Under the pieces are notes generated by a model. It did not search any database and had not been told where the DNA came from. It saw nothing but the letters and a program-made list of their open reading frames with translations. Shown piece by piece: positions 33,347 through 64,000 of a stretch of DNA of 64,000 nucleotides. Each line of letters starts with the position of its first letter. Positions within the stretch are counted from its first letter, which is position 1. Source of the stretch: Kitasatospora sp. NBC_00458 (GTDB taxonomy: Bacteria; Actinomycetota; Actinomycetes; Streptomycetales; Streptomycetaceae). The position numbers were made by a program, and so were the translations under genes. The stretch covers positions 1,178,001 to 1,242,000 of the forward strand of contig NZ_CP107904.1 in NCBI RefSeq assembly GCF_036013975.1, given 5' to 3'.

Positions 33347-34114
33347 TCAGCGGCCCCGGGCCGGCGGGGGCAGCAGGATGCCGCCGTTGGCGCTCAGGCC
33401 CCCGTCGACCGGGACGGTCACCCCGGTGACGTAGGAGGCCGCCGGGGAGGTCAGGAACCAGACCACCTCGGCCTGTTCGCGCGCCTCGGCCCACCGCTGG
33501 GCGGGGATGCGGCGGGTGATGAACGCCGAGAACTCCGGGTCGGCGACCTGCCCCGCGGTCAGCCCGGTGACGGTGCCGCCGGGCGCGATCGCGTTGATCC
33601 GGATGCCCTCGGCGGCGTAGTCGATGGCCGTGCCCCGGACCAGGTTGATCACGGCCGCCTTGGTCGCGTTGTACGCCCAGGTACCCGGGTCGCCGCGCAG
33701 GCCGGAGACCGAGGAGGTGGCCACGATCGCCCCTCCCCCGGCCTCCCGCAGCGCCGGCACCGCCGCCCGGATGCCCAGCACCACGCTGCGCACGTTGACG
33801 GCGAAGAGCCGGTCGAACCGCTCGACCGCGCCCGGCGCCTCCAGCGGACCGCCGCCGCCGGTACCGGCGTTCAGCACCGCCGCGTCCAGCCGTCCCCACC
33901 GCTCCTGGGCGAGGGCGACCGCCGCGACGTTGGTCTCCTCCGCGGACACGTCACCCGCCAGCGTCGCCACGCCGTCCAGCTCGGCCAGCGCCTCCAGTCC
34001 CGCCTTGTCGACGTCCACCGCGACCACGCGGTGCCCGCGCTCCACGAACAACCGGACCGTCGCCTCGCCGATCCCCGACGCTGCCCCGGTGACCAGCACT
34101 ACCGGCTCCGTCAT
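33347..34114 (-). CDS. Short-chain dehydrogenase/reductase next to the PKS genes
   Basis: This is a 255-residue classical SDR: cofactor motif TGAASGIG, an Asp at the end of strand 2 (VAVDVD, favouring NAD(H)), NAG (LNAGTGG), catalytic Ser (ATSSVSG), YNATK (Tyr and Lys) and the PGG segment after the active site. ATG 34114 follows AAGGAG at seven bases. It begins 133 bases after the last PKS gene, same strand. PKS module 4 lacks a ketoreductase, so this enzyme could reduce that keto group in trans or after release. An oxidative role on the finished polyketide is equally allowed. Confidence 0.88.
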   Translation of the reverse strand: MTEPVVLVTGAASGIGEATVRLFVERGHRVVAVDVDKAGLEALAELDGVATLAGDVSAEETNVAAVALAQERWGRLDAAVLNAGTGGGGPLEAPGAVERFDRLFAVNVRSVVLGIRAAVPALREAGGGAIVATSSVSGLRGDPGTWAYNATKAAVINLVRGTAIDYAAEGIRINAIAPGGTVTGLTAGQVADPEFSAFITRRIPAQRWAEAREQAEVVWFLTSPAASYVTGVTVPVDGGLSANGGILLPPPARGR

Positions 34115-34247
34115 GCCTGCTCCTTCCCTTCCTGATGGATGTCGCGCCGCCCGCCCCGGGCGTCGTGCCCGGTGCGCTCGGTGCGTTCGGTTCCCTGTTC
34201 CGTGCGCCGGGGCCGGGCGCCGCACGCCCGGCCCCGGCCGGAGGCGC

Positions 34248-37200
34248 TCAGCCCTGCTCGATGCGGTCGATCCACCCGCGGACGGCGTCCGCCGTCGTCG
34301 GGGTGTGCTGCTCCAGCACGGTGAAGTGGTCGCCCGGGATGTCCAGCACCTCGTGCGGCACCGGCCAGTAGGCCCGCCAGTCCTCGCGCTCGGTCGCGTC
34401 GACGACCATGCCGCGCAACGGGGTGTCGGCGCGCAGCGCGAGGATCGGCGCGGTGACCGGGCTGGGCTCCCAGCCGGCGAAGACGTTGTTGTACCCGCCC
34501 ATCGAGGTGAGGCTGGAGTCGCTCCAGATCATGTCGTACAGCTCGATCCGGTCGATCATGCCGCCGAGCATCGAGTGCAGCCACCACTCGCCCATGCCCT
34601 CGCGGGCCGCGCTGTCCATCGGGTACGAGTCCACCAGGACCAGTCCGGCGACCGCCCGTCCGCGCGCCTCCAGCCGCTCGGTGACGGCCTGCGCGACGCA
34701 GCCGCCCATCGAACGGCCGATGATGACGAACGGGCGATCCTCGCCGACCAGTTCGAGCACGGTCTCGGTGTGCATGGCGAGGTAGGTGTCGATGTCGTCG
34801 GGCAGGCGGTCGGACGGGTCCCAGCCCGGGGACGGCACCACGAAGACGTCGCGCTCGCCCTGGAAGGCGTGGCCCAGCCGGGCGTACTCGTGCGGCCCGG
34901 AGATCGCACTCAGCGCCGGGAACGCCACGACGGCCACCTCGCCGTCCCCGCCGGCGAGCCGGATCGGCTTGAGGGCGTGCTCGGCCCGCTCCTCCGTGCC
35001 GAACCGGGACCGCAGGTGGGAGGCGACGCCGATCAGCGCGGACGCCTCGGGGAAGCTCCCCTGCGCGGCCAGCCGCCGGTAGAGCGTCGAGAGCGGGTGG
35101 CGCGGGTCGTCCACCGGGCCGTCCGAACCGTTCCCCGCGACCGCCGTCCCGGCCGGGCCGCCCGCCGCCGTCCCGGTCCCCGCGGTGCCGGCGGCCCCGG
35201 CGGTGCCGGTCTCCGGTCCGCCGGATACCGGCTGCTCCGCGATCAACCCGGTCAGGTACTCGGCGAGGGCGGTCGGGTCGGGGTGGTCGAAGGTGATGGT
35301 CGGGGCGAGCCGTAGCCCGGTGGCGGCGGTGATCCGGTTGCGCAGCTCCACGGCGCTCAGGGAGTCCAGGCCCAGCTCGTTGAAGGCCCTGGTGGCCGTG
35401 ACGGCCGCGGGGTCGCTCCCGAGCACGCCCGCCACCTCGGTGCGCACCAGCGCCAGCACGGCGGCCGGCCGGTCCGCCTCGGCCAGCGCGGCCAGCCGGG
35501 ACAGCAGCGCGGGCGCGCCGCCGCCGGTCGCCGCCCTGGCGACCCGCCGCGGCGGCGGGGCGAGGGTGCGCAGCACCGCCGGGGCGGGCTGCTGCGCCCG
35601 GACGGCGGCCAGGTCCAGCGGCACGGCCACCAGGTAGCCGGTGTCCACCCGGGCCGCCGCCTCGAACAGGCGGGTGCCGCGCTCGGTCGAGATCGTCCGC
35701 AGTCCGGCCCGGGCGGCCCGGCGGAGGTCCGCTTCGGTGAGGTGGCCGGTGATGCCGCTGGCCTCCTCCCACTGGCCCCAGGCGATCGACTGGGCGGGCA
35801 GGCCGATCGAGCGGCGGTGGGCGGCGAGCGCGTCGAGGTAGGTGTTGGCCGCGGCGTAGCTGCCCTGGCCGGGACCGCCGAGGACGGCGGCGACGGAGGA
35901 GTAGAGGACGAACGCGGCGAGGTCGTGGCCGCGGGTGAGCTCGTGCAGGTGCCGGGCGCCGTCGGCCTTGGGGGCCCAGACCGCCGCGAGGCGCTCGGGG
36001 GTCAGGGCGGTCAGGACGCCGTCGTCGACGATGCCCGCGGTGTGGACCACGGCCGTGAGCGGGTGCTCGGCGGGGACCGCGCCGATCGCGGCGGCCAGCG
36101 CCTCGCGGTCGGCGGTGTCGGCGGCCGCGATCGTCACCGAGGCGCCCAGCGCGGCGAGTTCGTCCCGCAGGGCGGCGGCGCCGGGCGCGTCCGCACCGCG
36201 GCGGGAGAGCAGCAGCAGGTGCCGCACCCCGCGCTCGGCCACCAGGTGCCGGGCCAGGATCGCCCCGAGCGTGCCGGTGCCGCCCGTGACGAGCACCGTG
36301 CCCTCCGTGTTCCACGGCCGGTCCGCACCGACCTCGGGGACGGCCGCCCGGACCAGCCGGGGCGTGTGCAGCCGGCCTGCCCGCAGCGCGAGTTGGGGCT
36401 CGCCGGTGGCGACCGCGGCGGCCAGCACCGCCTCGGAGGCGGGCGTGCCGTCGGTGTCGACCAGGACGATCCGGTCCGGGAACTCGTTCTGCGCGGAGCG
36501 CAGCAGGCCCCAGACCGGGGCGGTCCCGAGGTCCGGCGTCTCGGTGTCGTCGACGGCGACGGCCTTCTGGGTGAGGACGACCAGGCGGGCGTCCGCGTGG
36601 GACTCGTCGGCGAGCCAGGACTGCACCGCCGCCAGCGTCGACGGCAGGCCGGTCCCGGGGTCGACGCGCAGCGGCTCCCAGGCGGGGGCCGCGGGTGCGC
36701 CGGACGCCGGGGTTCCGGGCGCGGGTGCTCCGGCCGACGCGGTCACCCCGGTCGGCAGCTCGGGCCAGTCCAGCCGGAACAGCGCGTCGCGGTCCGCGCC
36801 GTCGGCCGGGGCGAGCTGCTCGGCCGAGACCAGGCGGGCCCGGAGCGCCTCCACCGAGGCCACGGGTGCACCGGTCCCGTCCGCGACGTCGATCGCGAGC
36901 ACCTCCGGCTCGGTGTACCGGAGCCGGACCCGCAGCGCGCTCGCACCGGCCGCGTGCAGCCGGACGCCGCTGTACGCGAAGGGCAGCCGGCTCACTCCGG
37001 GCGGGCTGTCGACCAGCCGGTGGTGGACGGTGATGTGGACGGCGGCGTCCAGCAGGGCGGGGTGCAGGCCGTACCGGGCGGCCTCGCCGGCGAGGGTGTC
37101 GGGCAGGGCGACCTCGGCGAAGAAGGTGTCGCCGTCCCGCCAGGCGGCGCGCAGGCCCTGGAACCCGGGCCCGTACGCGAGGCCCGCCGCGGCCAGGTCC

Positions 37201-40200
37201 TCGTAGAGCCGCTCGGTGTCGAGCAGCGTCGCGCCCGGCGGAGGCCAGGCGTGCAGGCCCTCGGGCGGTGCGGCCGGGCCGCTCAGCAGGGTGCCGCTCG
37301 CGTGCCGGGTCCACTCGCCGAAATATGTCGACCGGTCTACAGAGGAAGATGAGGAATCGGCAGACCGGTCTACAGAAACGGAATCTGCCGATCGGTCTAC
37401 ATATTCTCCCCGGCCCGCCTGCGGGGCGGGGCGCGAGTGGATGGTGACGGGCCGCAGACCGTCCTCGTCGGGGTCCCCGACGGTCACCTGCACGTGGACG
37501 GCGCCGCGCTCGGCGAGGACCAGCGGGGCCTCGACGACCAGCTCGTCGAGCGTGCCCGCCCCGACCTCGTCGCCCGCGCGGATCGCGAGCTCCAGCAGCG
37601 CCGTCCCGGGAAGGATCACGGTGCCCTGGACGGAGTGGTCCGCGATCCAGGGGTGGGTGGACAGCGAGAGGCTGCCGGTCAGGACCGCGCCCTCACCGTC
37701 GGGCAGACCGACGGCCGCCCCGAGCAGCGGGTGGCCCAGCGGGGCCAGGCCCAGGCCGGCGGCGTTCCCCGTCCGGGTGGCGGCCTCCAGCCAGTAGCGG
37801 CGACGCTGGAACGGGTAGGTCGGCAGGGCGACGCCCGAGGACGCACCGGTGCCCAGCAGTGCGGTCCAGTCGACGCGGTGGCCCTGGACGTGTATCCGCG
37901 CCAACGCCCCCACCACCGTCCGCGCCTCCGCACGATCCCGCCGCAACGCAGCCACCGTCACCGGACCGTCGAGAATCCCCTCCACCAACCCCGCAAGCGT
38001 CCCGTCCGGACCCAACTCCACGAACGTCGAAACACCCTCCGACGCCAACTCCCCCACCACATCCGCAAAACGCACCGCCTCACGCACCTGACGCACCCAA
38101 TACCCCGGATCCGCCAACTCCCCCGCCGACGCCACCCGACCCGTCACATTCGACACCACCGGAATCGACGGCGCCCGAAACTCCAACCCCTCCGCCACCA
38201 CCCGGAACTCCGCCAACATCCCATCCAAATGCCCCGAATGAAACGCATGACTCACCCGCAACCGCCGCGAACGACGACCCGCAAAACGCCCCCGAACCTC
38301 CTCGACCCCCACCTCATCACCCGACACCACCACCGACAACGGACCATTCACCGCCGCGACATCCACCCCCGCCACCAGAACAGCCCGCACCTCCTCCTCC
38401 GACGCCTCCAACGCCACCATCGCCCCACCACCCGGCAACGCCTGCATCAAACGAGCCCGCGCCCCCACCAGAACCGCCGCATCCTCCAGCGACAACACCC
38501 CTGCCACATGCGCAGCCGCCAACTCACCGATCGAATGCCCCGCCACGAAATCAGGCCGAACACCCCACGACTCGAACAAACGGAACAACGCCACCTCCAC
38601 CGCGAACAACGCCGGCTGCGTCCACCCCGTCTCATCCAGACCCACACCCGAAACGATCACCTCACCCACCGGCAACCCCAACGCCCCCACCACCGCATCG
38701 AACGCAGCAGCGAACACCGGCTCCGACCCATACAACTCACGCCCCATACCCACCCGCTGACTCCCCTGCCCCGAGAACAGGAACGCCAGACCACCGGCCT
38801 GGGCGGTACCGCGCACCACACCCGGAGCATCGAGGTCACGCAGCGCCGCCGGGTCGTCCAGCACCACCGCCCGCTCCTCGAAACTCGCCCGGGTGGTGAC
38901 CAGGGCGCGCGCCAGGTCCAGCCGGCCGGCCGCGTCCGCCGGGTCGACGGACCCGGTCGCGGACCCGGCGGCAGTCTCGACGGCGGACTCGACGGCGGTC
39001 TCGGCGAACTCGGCTATCCGCAGGGCCTGTTCGCGCAGCGCCTCGGGAGAGCGCGCCGAGACCACGAACGGCACCACGGACGGCACCACGGACGGCGCAA
39101 CCGACGCCACCACGGCGGGCGCACCGGCAGACGCACCGTCAGGCGCCACGGCGGACTCCGCCGCAGGAGCCGCAGCGGACTCCGGCCCCGGCTCCGCCCC
39201 GGCCGGCGCCTCGGGCGCCTGCTCGATGATCACGTGCGCGTTGGTGCCGCTCGCACCGAAAGCCGACACCCCGACCCGGCGCGGTCCGGCCACCGACGGC
39301 CACTCGCGCGGCTCGGTGAGCAGTTCCACCGCGCCCGCCGACCAGTTGACGAACGGCGTCGGCTCCTCCGCGTGCAGGGTACGCGGCAGCACGCCGTGCC
39401 GGATCGCCAGCACCGACTTGATCACCCCGGCCACCCCGGCCGCCGCCTGGGTGTGCCCGATGTTGGACTTCAACGACCCGAGCAGCAGGGGCTGTTCGGC
39501 CGGGCGCTCCTGCCCGTAGGTGGCGAGGATGGCCTGCGCCTCGATCGGGTCGCCGAGCCGGGTGCCCGTCCCGTGCGCCTCCACCGCCTGGACGTCGGCC
39601 GTGGCGAGGCGGGCGTCCGCCAGGGCGGCGCGGATCACCCGCTGCTGGGCGGGGCCGTTGGGCGCCGTCAGACCGTTGGAGGCGCCGTCCTGGTTGACCG
39701 CCGAACCGCGCAGCACCGCCAGCACCTCGTGGCCCGACCGCCGTGCGTCGGAGAGCCGTTCGACCACCAGCAGGCCGACGCCCTCCGCCCAGCCGGTGCC
39801 GTCCGCGTCCGCCGCGAAGGCCTTGCAGCGGCCGTCGGTGGAGAGCCCGCGCTGGCGGGAGAACTCGACGAAGCCCTGCGCCGTCGACATCACACTGACC
39901 CCGCCGACCAGCGCCAGGTCGGACTCCCCCGACCGCAGCGACTGCGCGGCCAGGTGCAGGGCGACCAGCGAGGAGGAGCAGGCCGTGTTCACCGTGACCG
40001 CCGGACCCTCGAAGCCGAAGGTGTAGGAGATCCGGCCGGAGGCCACGCTGTCCAGTCCGCCGATGCCCAGGTAGCCCTCCAGGTCGCCGGGGGCGTCGTG
40101 GAGCCGGGGCGTGTAGTCGGTGCCGGCGAGGCCCGCGAAGACGGCCGTCCGGCTGCCCTTGAGCGTGGTCGGGTCGATCCCGGCCCGCTCGAACGCCTCC

Positions 40201-40595
40201 CAGGCGGTCTCCAGCAGCAGCCGGTGCTGCGGGTCGGTGGCGACCGCCTCACGCGGCGAGATGCCGAAGAACTCGGCGTCGAACTCGGCCGTGGTGTCGA
40301 GGAACCCGCCGTGCCGGGTGTACGAGGTGCCGGGGTGGTCCGGGTCCGGGTCGTACAGCCCGTCGAGGTCCCAGCCCCGGTCGGCGGGGAACTCGGTGAT
40401 GGCGTCGACACCGTCGGAGACCAGCCGCCAGAGGTCCTCGGGCGAGCCGACGCCGCCGGGCAGCCGGCAGGCCATGCCGACGATGGCGATCGGCTCGCGC
40501 TTCGCCCGTTCCACCTCCTCCAGCCGCCGGTTGGCCTGGCGGGCGTCGGCCAAGGCGCGCTTCAGGTAGTCGCGGAGCTTCTGGTCGTTCGACAT
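34248..40595 (-). CDS. Type I PKS, module 5 and thioesterase (KS-AT-DH-KR-ACP-TE)
   Basis: This is a 2115-residue protein. An N-terminal docking coiled coil ([19 protein letters not shown]) precedes KS (39-460; C206 in VNTACSSS), AT (about 602-911; GHSIGE and SHAFHS, malonyl-CoA type), DH (about 952-1222; [21 protein letters not shown]), KR (about 1429-1616; GGTGTLG, VDD in place of LDD suggesting B-type, [19 protein letters not shown]), ACP ([12 protein letters not shown], Ser at about 1744) and TE (about 1899-2115; S1962 in GRSMGG, D1989, H2090). It adds the last malonyl unit, makes the C2=C3 alkene and releases the chain. The DH carries a 30-residue insert encoded by operator-like repeats (37326-37401). 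ATG 40595 has AGAGG upstream; the gene follows PKS2 by 53 bp. Confidence 0.92.
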   Translation of the reverse strand: MSNDQKLRDYLKRALADARQANRRLEEVERAKREPIAIVGMACRLPGGVGSPEDLWRLVSDGVDAITEFPADRGWDLDGLYDPDPDHPGTSYTRHGGFLDTTAEFDAEFFGISPREAVATDPQHRLLLETAWEAFERAGIDPTTLKGSRTAVFAGLAGTDYTPRLHDAPGDLEGYLGIGGLDSVASGRISYTFGFEGPAVTVNTACSSSLVALHLAAQSLRSGESDLALVGGVSVMSTAQGFVEFSRQRGLSTDGRCKAFAADADGTGWAEGVGLLVVERLSDARRSGHEVLAVLRGSAVNQDGASNGLTAPNGPAQQRVIRAALADARLATADVQAVEAHGTGTRLGDPIEAQAILATYGQERPAEQPLLLGSLKSNIGHTQAAAGVAGVIKSVLAIRHGVLPRTLHAEEPTPFVNWSAGAVELLTEPREWPSVAGPRRVGVSAFGASGTNAHVIIEQAPEAPAGAEPGPESAAAPAAESAVAPDGASAGAPAVVASVAPSVVPSVVPFVVSARSPEALREQALRIAEFAETAVESAVETAAGSATGSVDPADAAGRLDLARALVTTRASFEERAVVLDDPAALRDLDAPGVVRGTAQAGGLAFLFSGQGSQRVGMGRELYGSEPVFAAAFDAVVGALGLPVGEVIVSGVGLDETGWTQPALFAVEVALFRLFESWGVRPDFVAGHSIGELAAAHVAGVLSLEDAAVLVGARARLMQALPGGGAMVALEASEEEVRAVLVAGVDVAAVNGPLSVVVSGDEVGVEEVRGRFAGRRSRRLRVSHAFHSGHLDGMLAEFRVVAEGLEFRAPSIPVVSNVTGRVASAGELADPGYWVRQVREAVRFADVVGELASEGVSTFVELGPDGTLAGLVEGILDGPVTVAALRRDRAEARTVVGALARIHVQGHRVDWTALLGTGASSGVALPTYPFQRRRYWLEAATRTGNAAGLGLAPLGHPLLGAAVGLPDGEGAVLTGSLSLSTHPWIADHSVQGTVILPGTALLELAIRAGDEVGAGTLDELVVEAPLVLAERGAVHVQVTVGDPDEDGLRPVTIHSRPAPQAGRGEYVDRSADSVSVDRSADSSSSSVDRSTYFGEWTRHASGTLLSGPAAPPEGLHAWPPPGATLLDTERLYEDLAAAGLAYGPGFQGLRAAWRDGDTFFAEVALPDTLAGEAARYGLHPALLDAAVHITVHHRLVDSPPGVSRLPFAYSGVRLHAAGASALRVRLRYTEPEVLAIDVADGTGAPVASVEALRARLVSAEQLAPADGADRDALFRLDWPELPTGVTASAGAPAPGTPASGAPAAPAWEPLRVDPGTGLPSTLAAVQSWLADESHADARLVVLTQKAVAVDDTETPDLGTAPVWGLLRSAQNEFPDRIVLVDTDGTPASEAVLAAAVATGEPQLALRAGRLHTPRLVRAAVPEVGADRPWNTEGTVLVTGGTGTLGAILARHLVAERGVRHLLLLSRRGADAPGAAALRDELAALGASVTIAAADTADREALAAAIGAVPAEHPLTAVVHTAGIVDDGVLTALTPERLAAVWAPKADGARHLHELTRGHDLAAFVLYSSVAAVLGGPGQGSYAAANTYLDALAAHRRSIGLPAQSIAWGQWEEASGITGHLTEADLRRAARAGLRTISTERGTRLFEAAARVDTGYLVAVPLDLAAVRAQQPAPAVLRTLAPPPRRVARAATGGGAPALLSRLAALAEADRPAAVLALVRTEVAGVLGSDPAAVTATRAFNELGLDSLSAVELRNRITAATGLRLAPTITFDHPDPTALAEYLTGLIAEQPVSGGPETGTAGAAGTAGTGTAAGGPAGTAVAGNGSDGPVDDPRHPLSTLYRRLAAQGSFPEASALIGVASHLRSRFGTEERAEHALKPIRLAGGDGEVAVVAFPALSAISGPHEYARLGHAFQGERDVFVVPSPGWDPSDRLPDDIDTYLAMHTETVLELVGEDRPFVIIGRSMGGCVAQAVTERLEARGRAVAGLVLVDSYPMDSAAREGMGEWWLHSMLGGMIDRIELYDMIWSDSSLTSMGGYNNVFAGWEPSPVTAPILALRADTPLRGMVVDATEREDWRAYWPVPHEVLDIPGDHFTVLEQHTPTTADAVRGWIDRIEQG
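35751..36360 (-). repeat. KR segment of module 5 nearly identical to module 3
   Basis: This stretch aligns without indels to 44549-45158 (constant offset 8798) with few mismatches, covering most of the KR domain. It indicates recent duplication or gene conversion between modules 3 and 5. The flanks diverge. Confidence 0.75.
37326..37401. repeat. Three operator-like palindromes inside the DH coding region of module 5
   Basis: Sites at 37326-37341 (TGTCGACCGGTCTACA), 37359-37374 (GGCAGACCGGTCTACA) and 37386-37401 (TGCCGATCGGTCTACA) are variants of the palindrome TGTAGACCGGTCTACA, spaced 33 and 27 bp, so the reading frame is kept. The surrounding 90 bp are much richer in A/T than the PKS around them. 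The encoded peptide repeats VDRSADS or VDRST and is absent from the DH of module 1. Confidence 0.85.
37857..38797 (-). repeat. 941-bp AT cassette, module 5 copy
   Basis: This segment aligns without gaps to 46628-47568 (offset 8771); I see about five mismatches by eye. It covers nearly the whole malonyl AT. Its codons favour G and T in the third position (TTG, GGT, GGG, GCG), whereas the PKS around it uses mainly C and G (CTG/CTC, GGC, GCC). Confidence 0.85.
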
Positions 40596-40648
40596 CGGTG
40601 CCTCTCGCATCACGGTCGTTCGGGTGGTGGCAGGGGGCCGGACGGCCG

Positions 40649-54325
<13,677 letters not shown>

Positions 54326-54342
54326 CTCTGCGTTGGCCTCTC

Positions 54343-63951
<9,609 letters not shown>

Positions 63952-63962
63952 GGTGGGTTCCA

Positions 63963-63967
63963 CTCCT
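63963..63967 (-). promoter_or_regulatory. Ribosome binding site deciding the PKS1 start
   Basis: AGGAG read on the minus strand lies 11 bases before ATG 63951 and overlaps the upstream GTG, so ATG 63951 is the better start. The remaining 33 bases of the window show no promoter; it must lie beyond the edge. Confidence 0.5.
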
Positions 63968-64000
63968 GAGGGCCGGTTGCTCGGTGATGGCCCCAGAGTT

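Noticed and set aside
37320..37415. The AT-rich DH insert as an intact mobile element or frameshift
   Set aside because: It keeps the reading frame, has no terminal inverted repeats or transposase and no visible target duplication, so I list it as an operator-like repeat only.
39961..39995. Module 5 KS as a decarboxylating or inactive KS
   Set aside because: It reads VNTACSSS rather than VDTACSSS, but the active Cys and both His motifs are present. Only the loading KS carries Gln.
40593..40613. Alternative PKS3 start six codons upstream
   Set aside because: ATG 40595 gives the standard docking start [11 protein letters not shown] and has AGAGG at seven bases. The earlier ATGs overlap that site.

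Overview
The window looks like chromosomal DNA of a high-GC actinomycete, most likely Streptomyces or Kitasatospora. The third codon positions are almost all G or C, GTG, TTG and possibly CTG starts occur, a DmdR/IdeR-type iron box is present, and modular type I polyketide synthase (PKS) genes fill nearly half of it. I see no tRNA, rRNA, CRISPR array, insertion sequence or integrase.

Left part (1-15.5 kb). Two overlapping, related 2-oxoglutarate/Fe(II) oxygenase-like genes are followed by an alpha/beta hydrolase that diverges from a PucR-type regulator. Next comes a compact five-gene minus-strand operon (12854 down to 4247): coiled-coil protein, Clp-like AAA+ ATPase, NrdG-like radical SAM protein, FHA protein, and a multi-membrane-span Ser/Thr kinase. 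Most of its junctions overlap by a few bases. It diverges from a RES-domain toxin and its large antitoxin-like partner across a promoter region with two perfect dyads. This ensemble is the best candidate for an undescribed signalling or conflict system.

Middle part (15.5-32 kb). This is accessory metabolism: an iron-regulated siderophore-interacting flavoprotein, a MOSC protein, a glycosyltransferase missing a usual catalytic Asp, a CpdA-like phosphodiesterase, a carotenoid oxygenase with an SRPBCC protein and a DHA2-type MFS exporter, a TetR repressor with matching operators at its own promoter and at the exporter, a small secreted protein, and a complete oligopeptide-type ABC importer (binding protein, two permeases, fused double ATPase) coupled to a metallophosphoesterase. 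Several intergenic gaps hold short tandem repeats with 5-42 bp units.

Right part (32-64 kb). A PKS operon runs on the minus strand from 63951 to the tandem terminator hairpins at 32179-32248. PKS1 carries a KSQ loading module (methylmalonyl, giving a propionyl starter) and module 1 (malonyl; DH-ER-KR). PKS2 carries module 2 (methylmalonyl; KR), module 3 (malonyl; DH-KR) and module 4 (methylmalonyl; no reduction). PKS3 carries module 5 (malonyl; DH-KR) and a thioesterase. An SDR and two SnoaL/NTF2-like proteins follow. Colinear reading predicts a 13-carbon, doubly methyl-branched chain: 9-hydroxy-4,8-dimethyl-5-oxotrideca-2,6-dienoic acid, C15H24O4 before cyclisation. The SDR and the NTF2-like proteins are plausible keto-reducing and ring-forming partners. 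Two features inside the PKS genes are unusual. The DH domains of modules 3 and 5 both carry an in-frame, comparatively AT-rich insert made of three TetR-operator-like palindromes. Their malonyl AT segments are almost identical over 941 bp and use a different codon dialect from the surrounding PKS.
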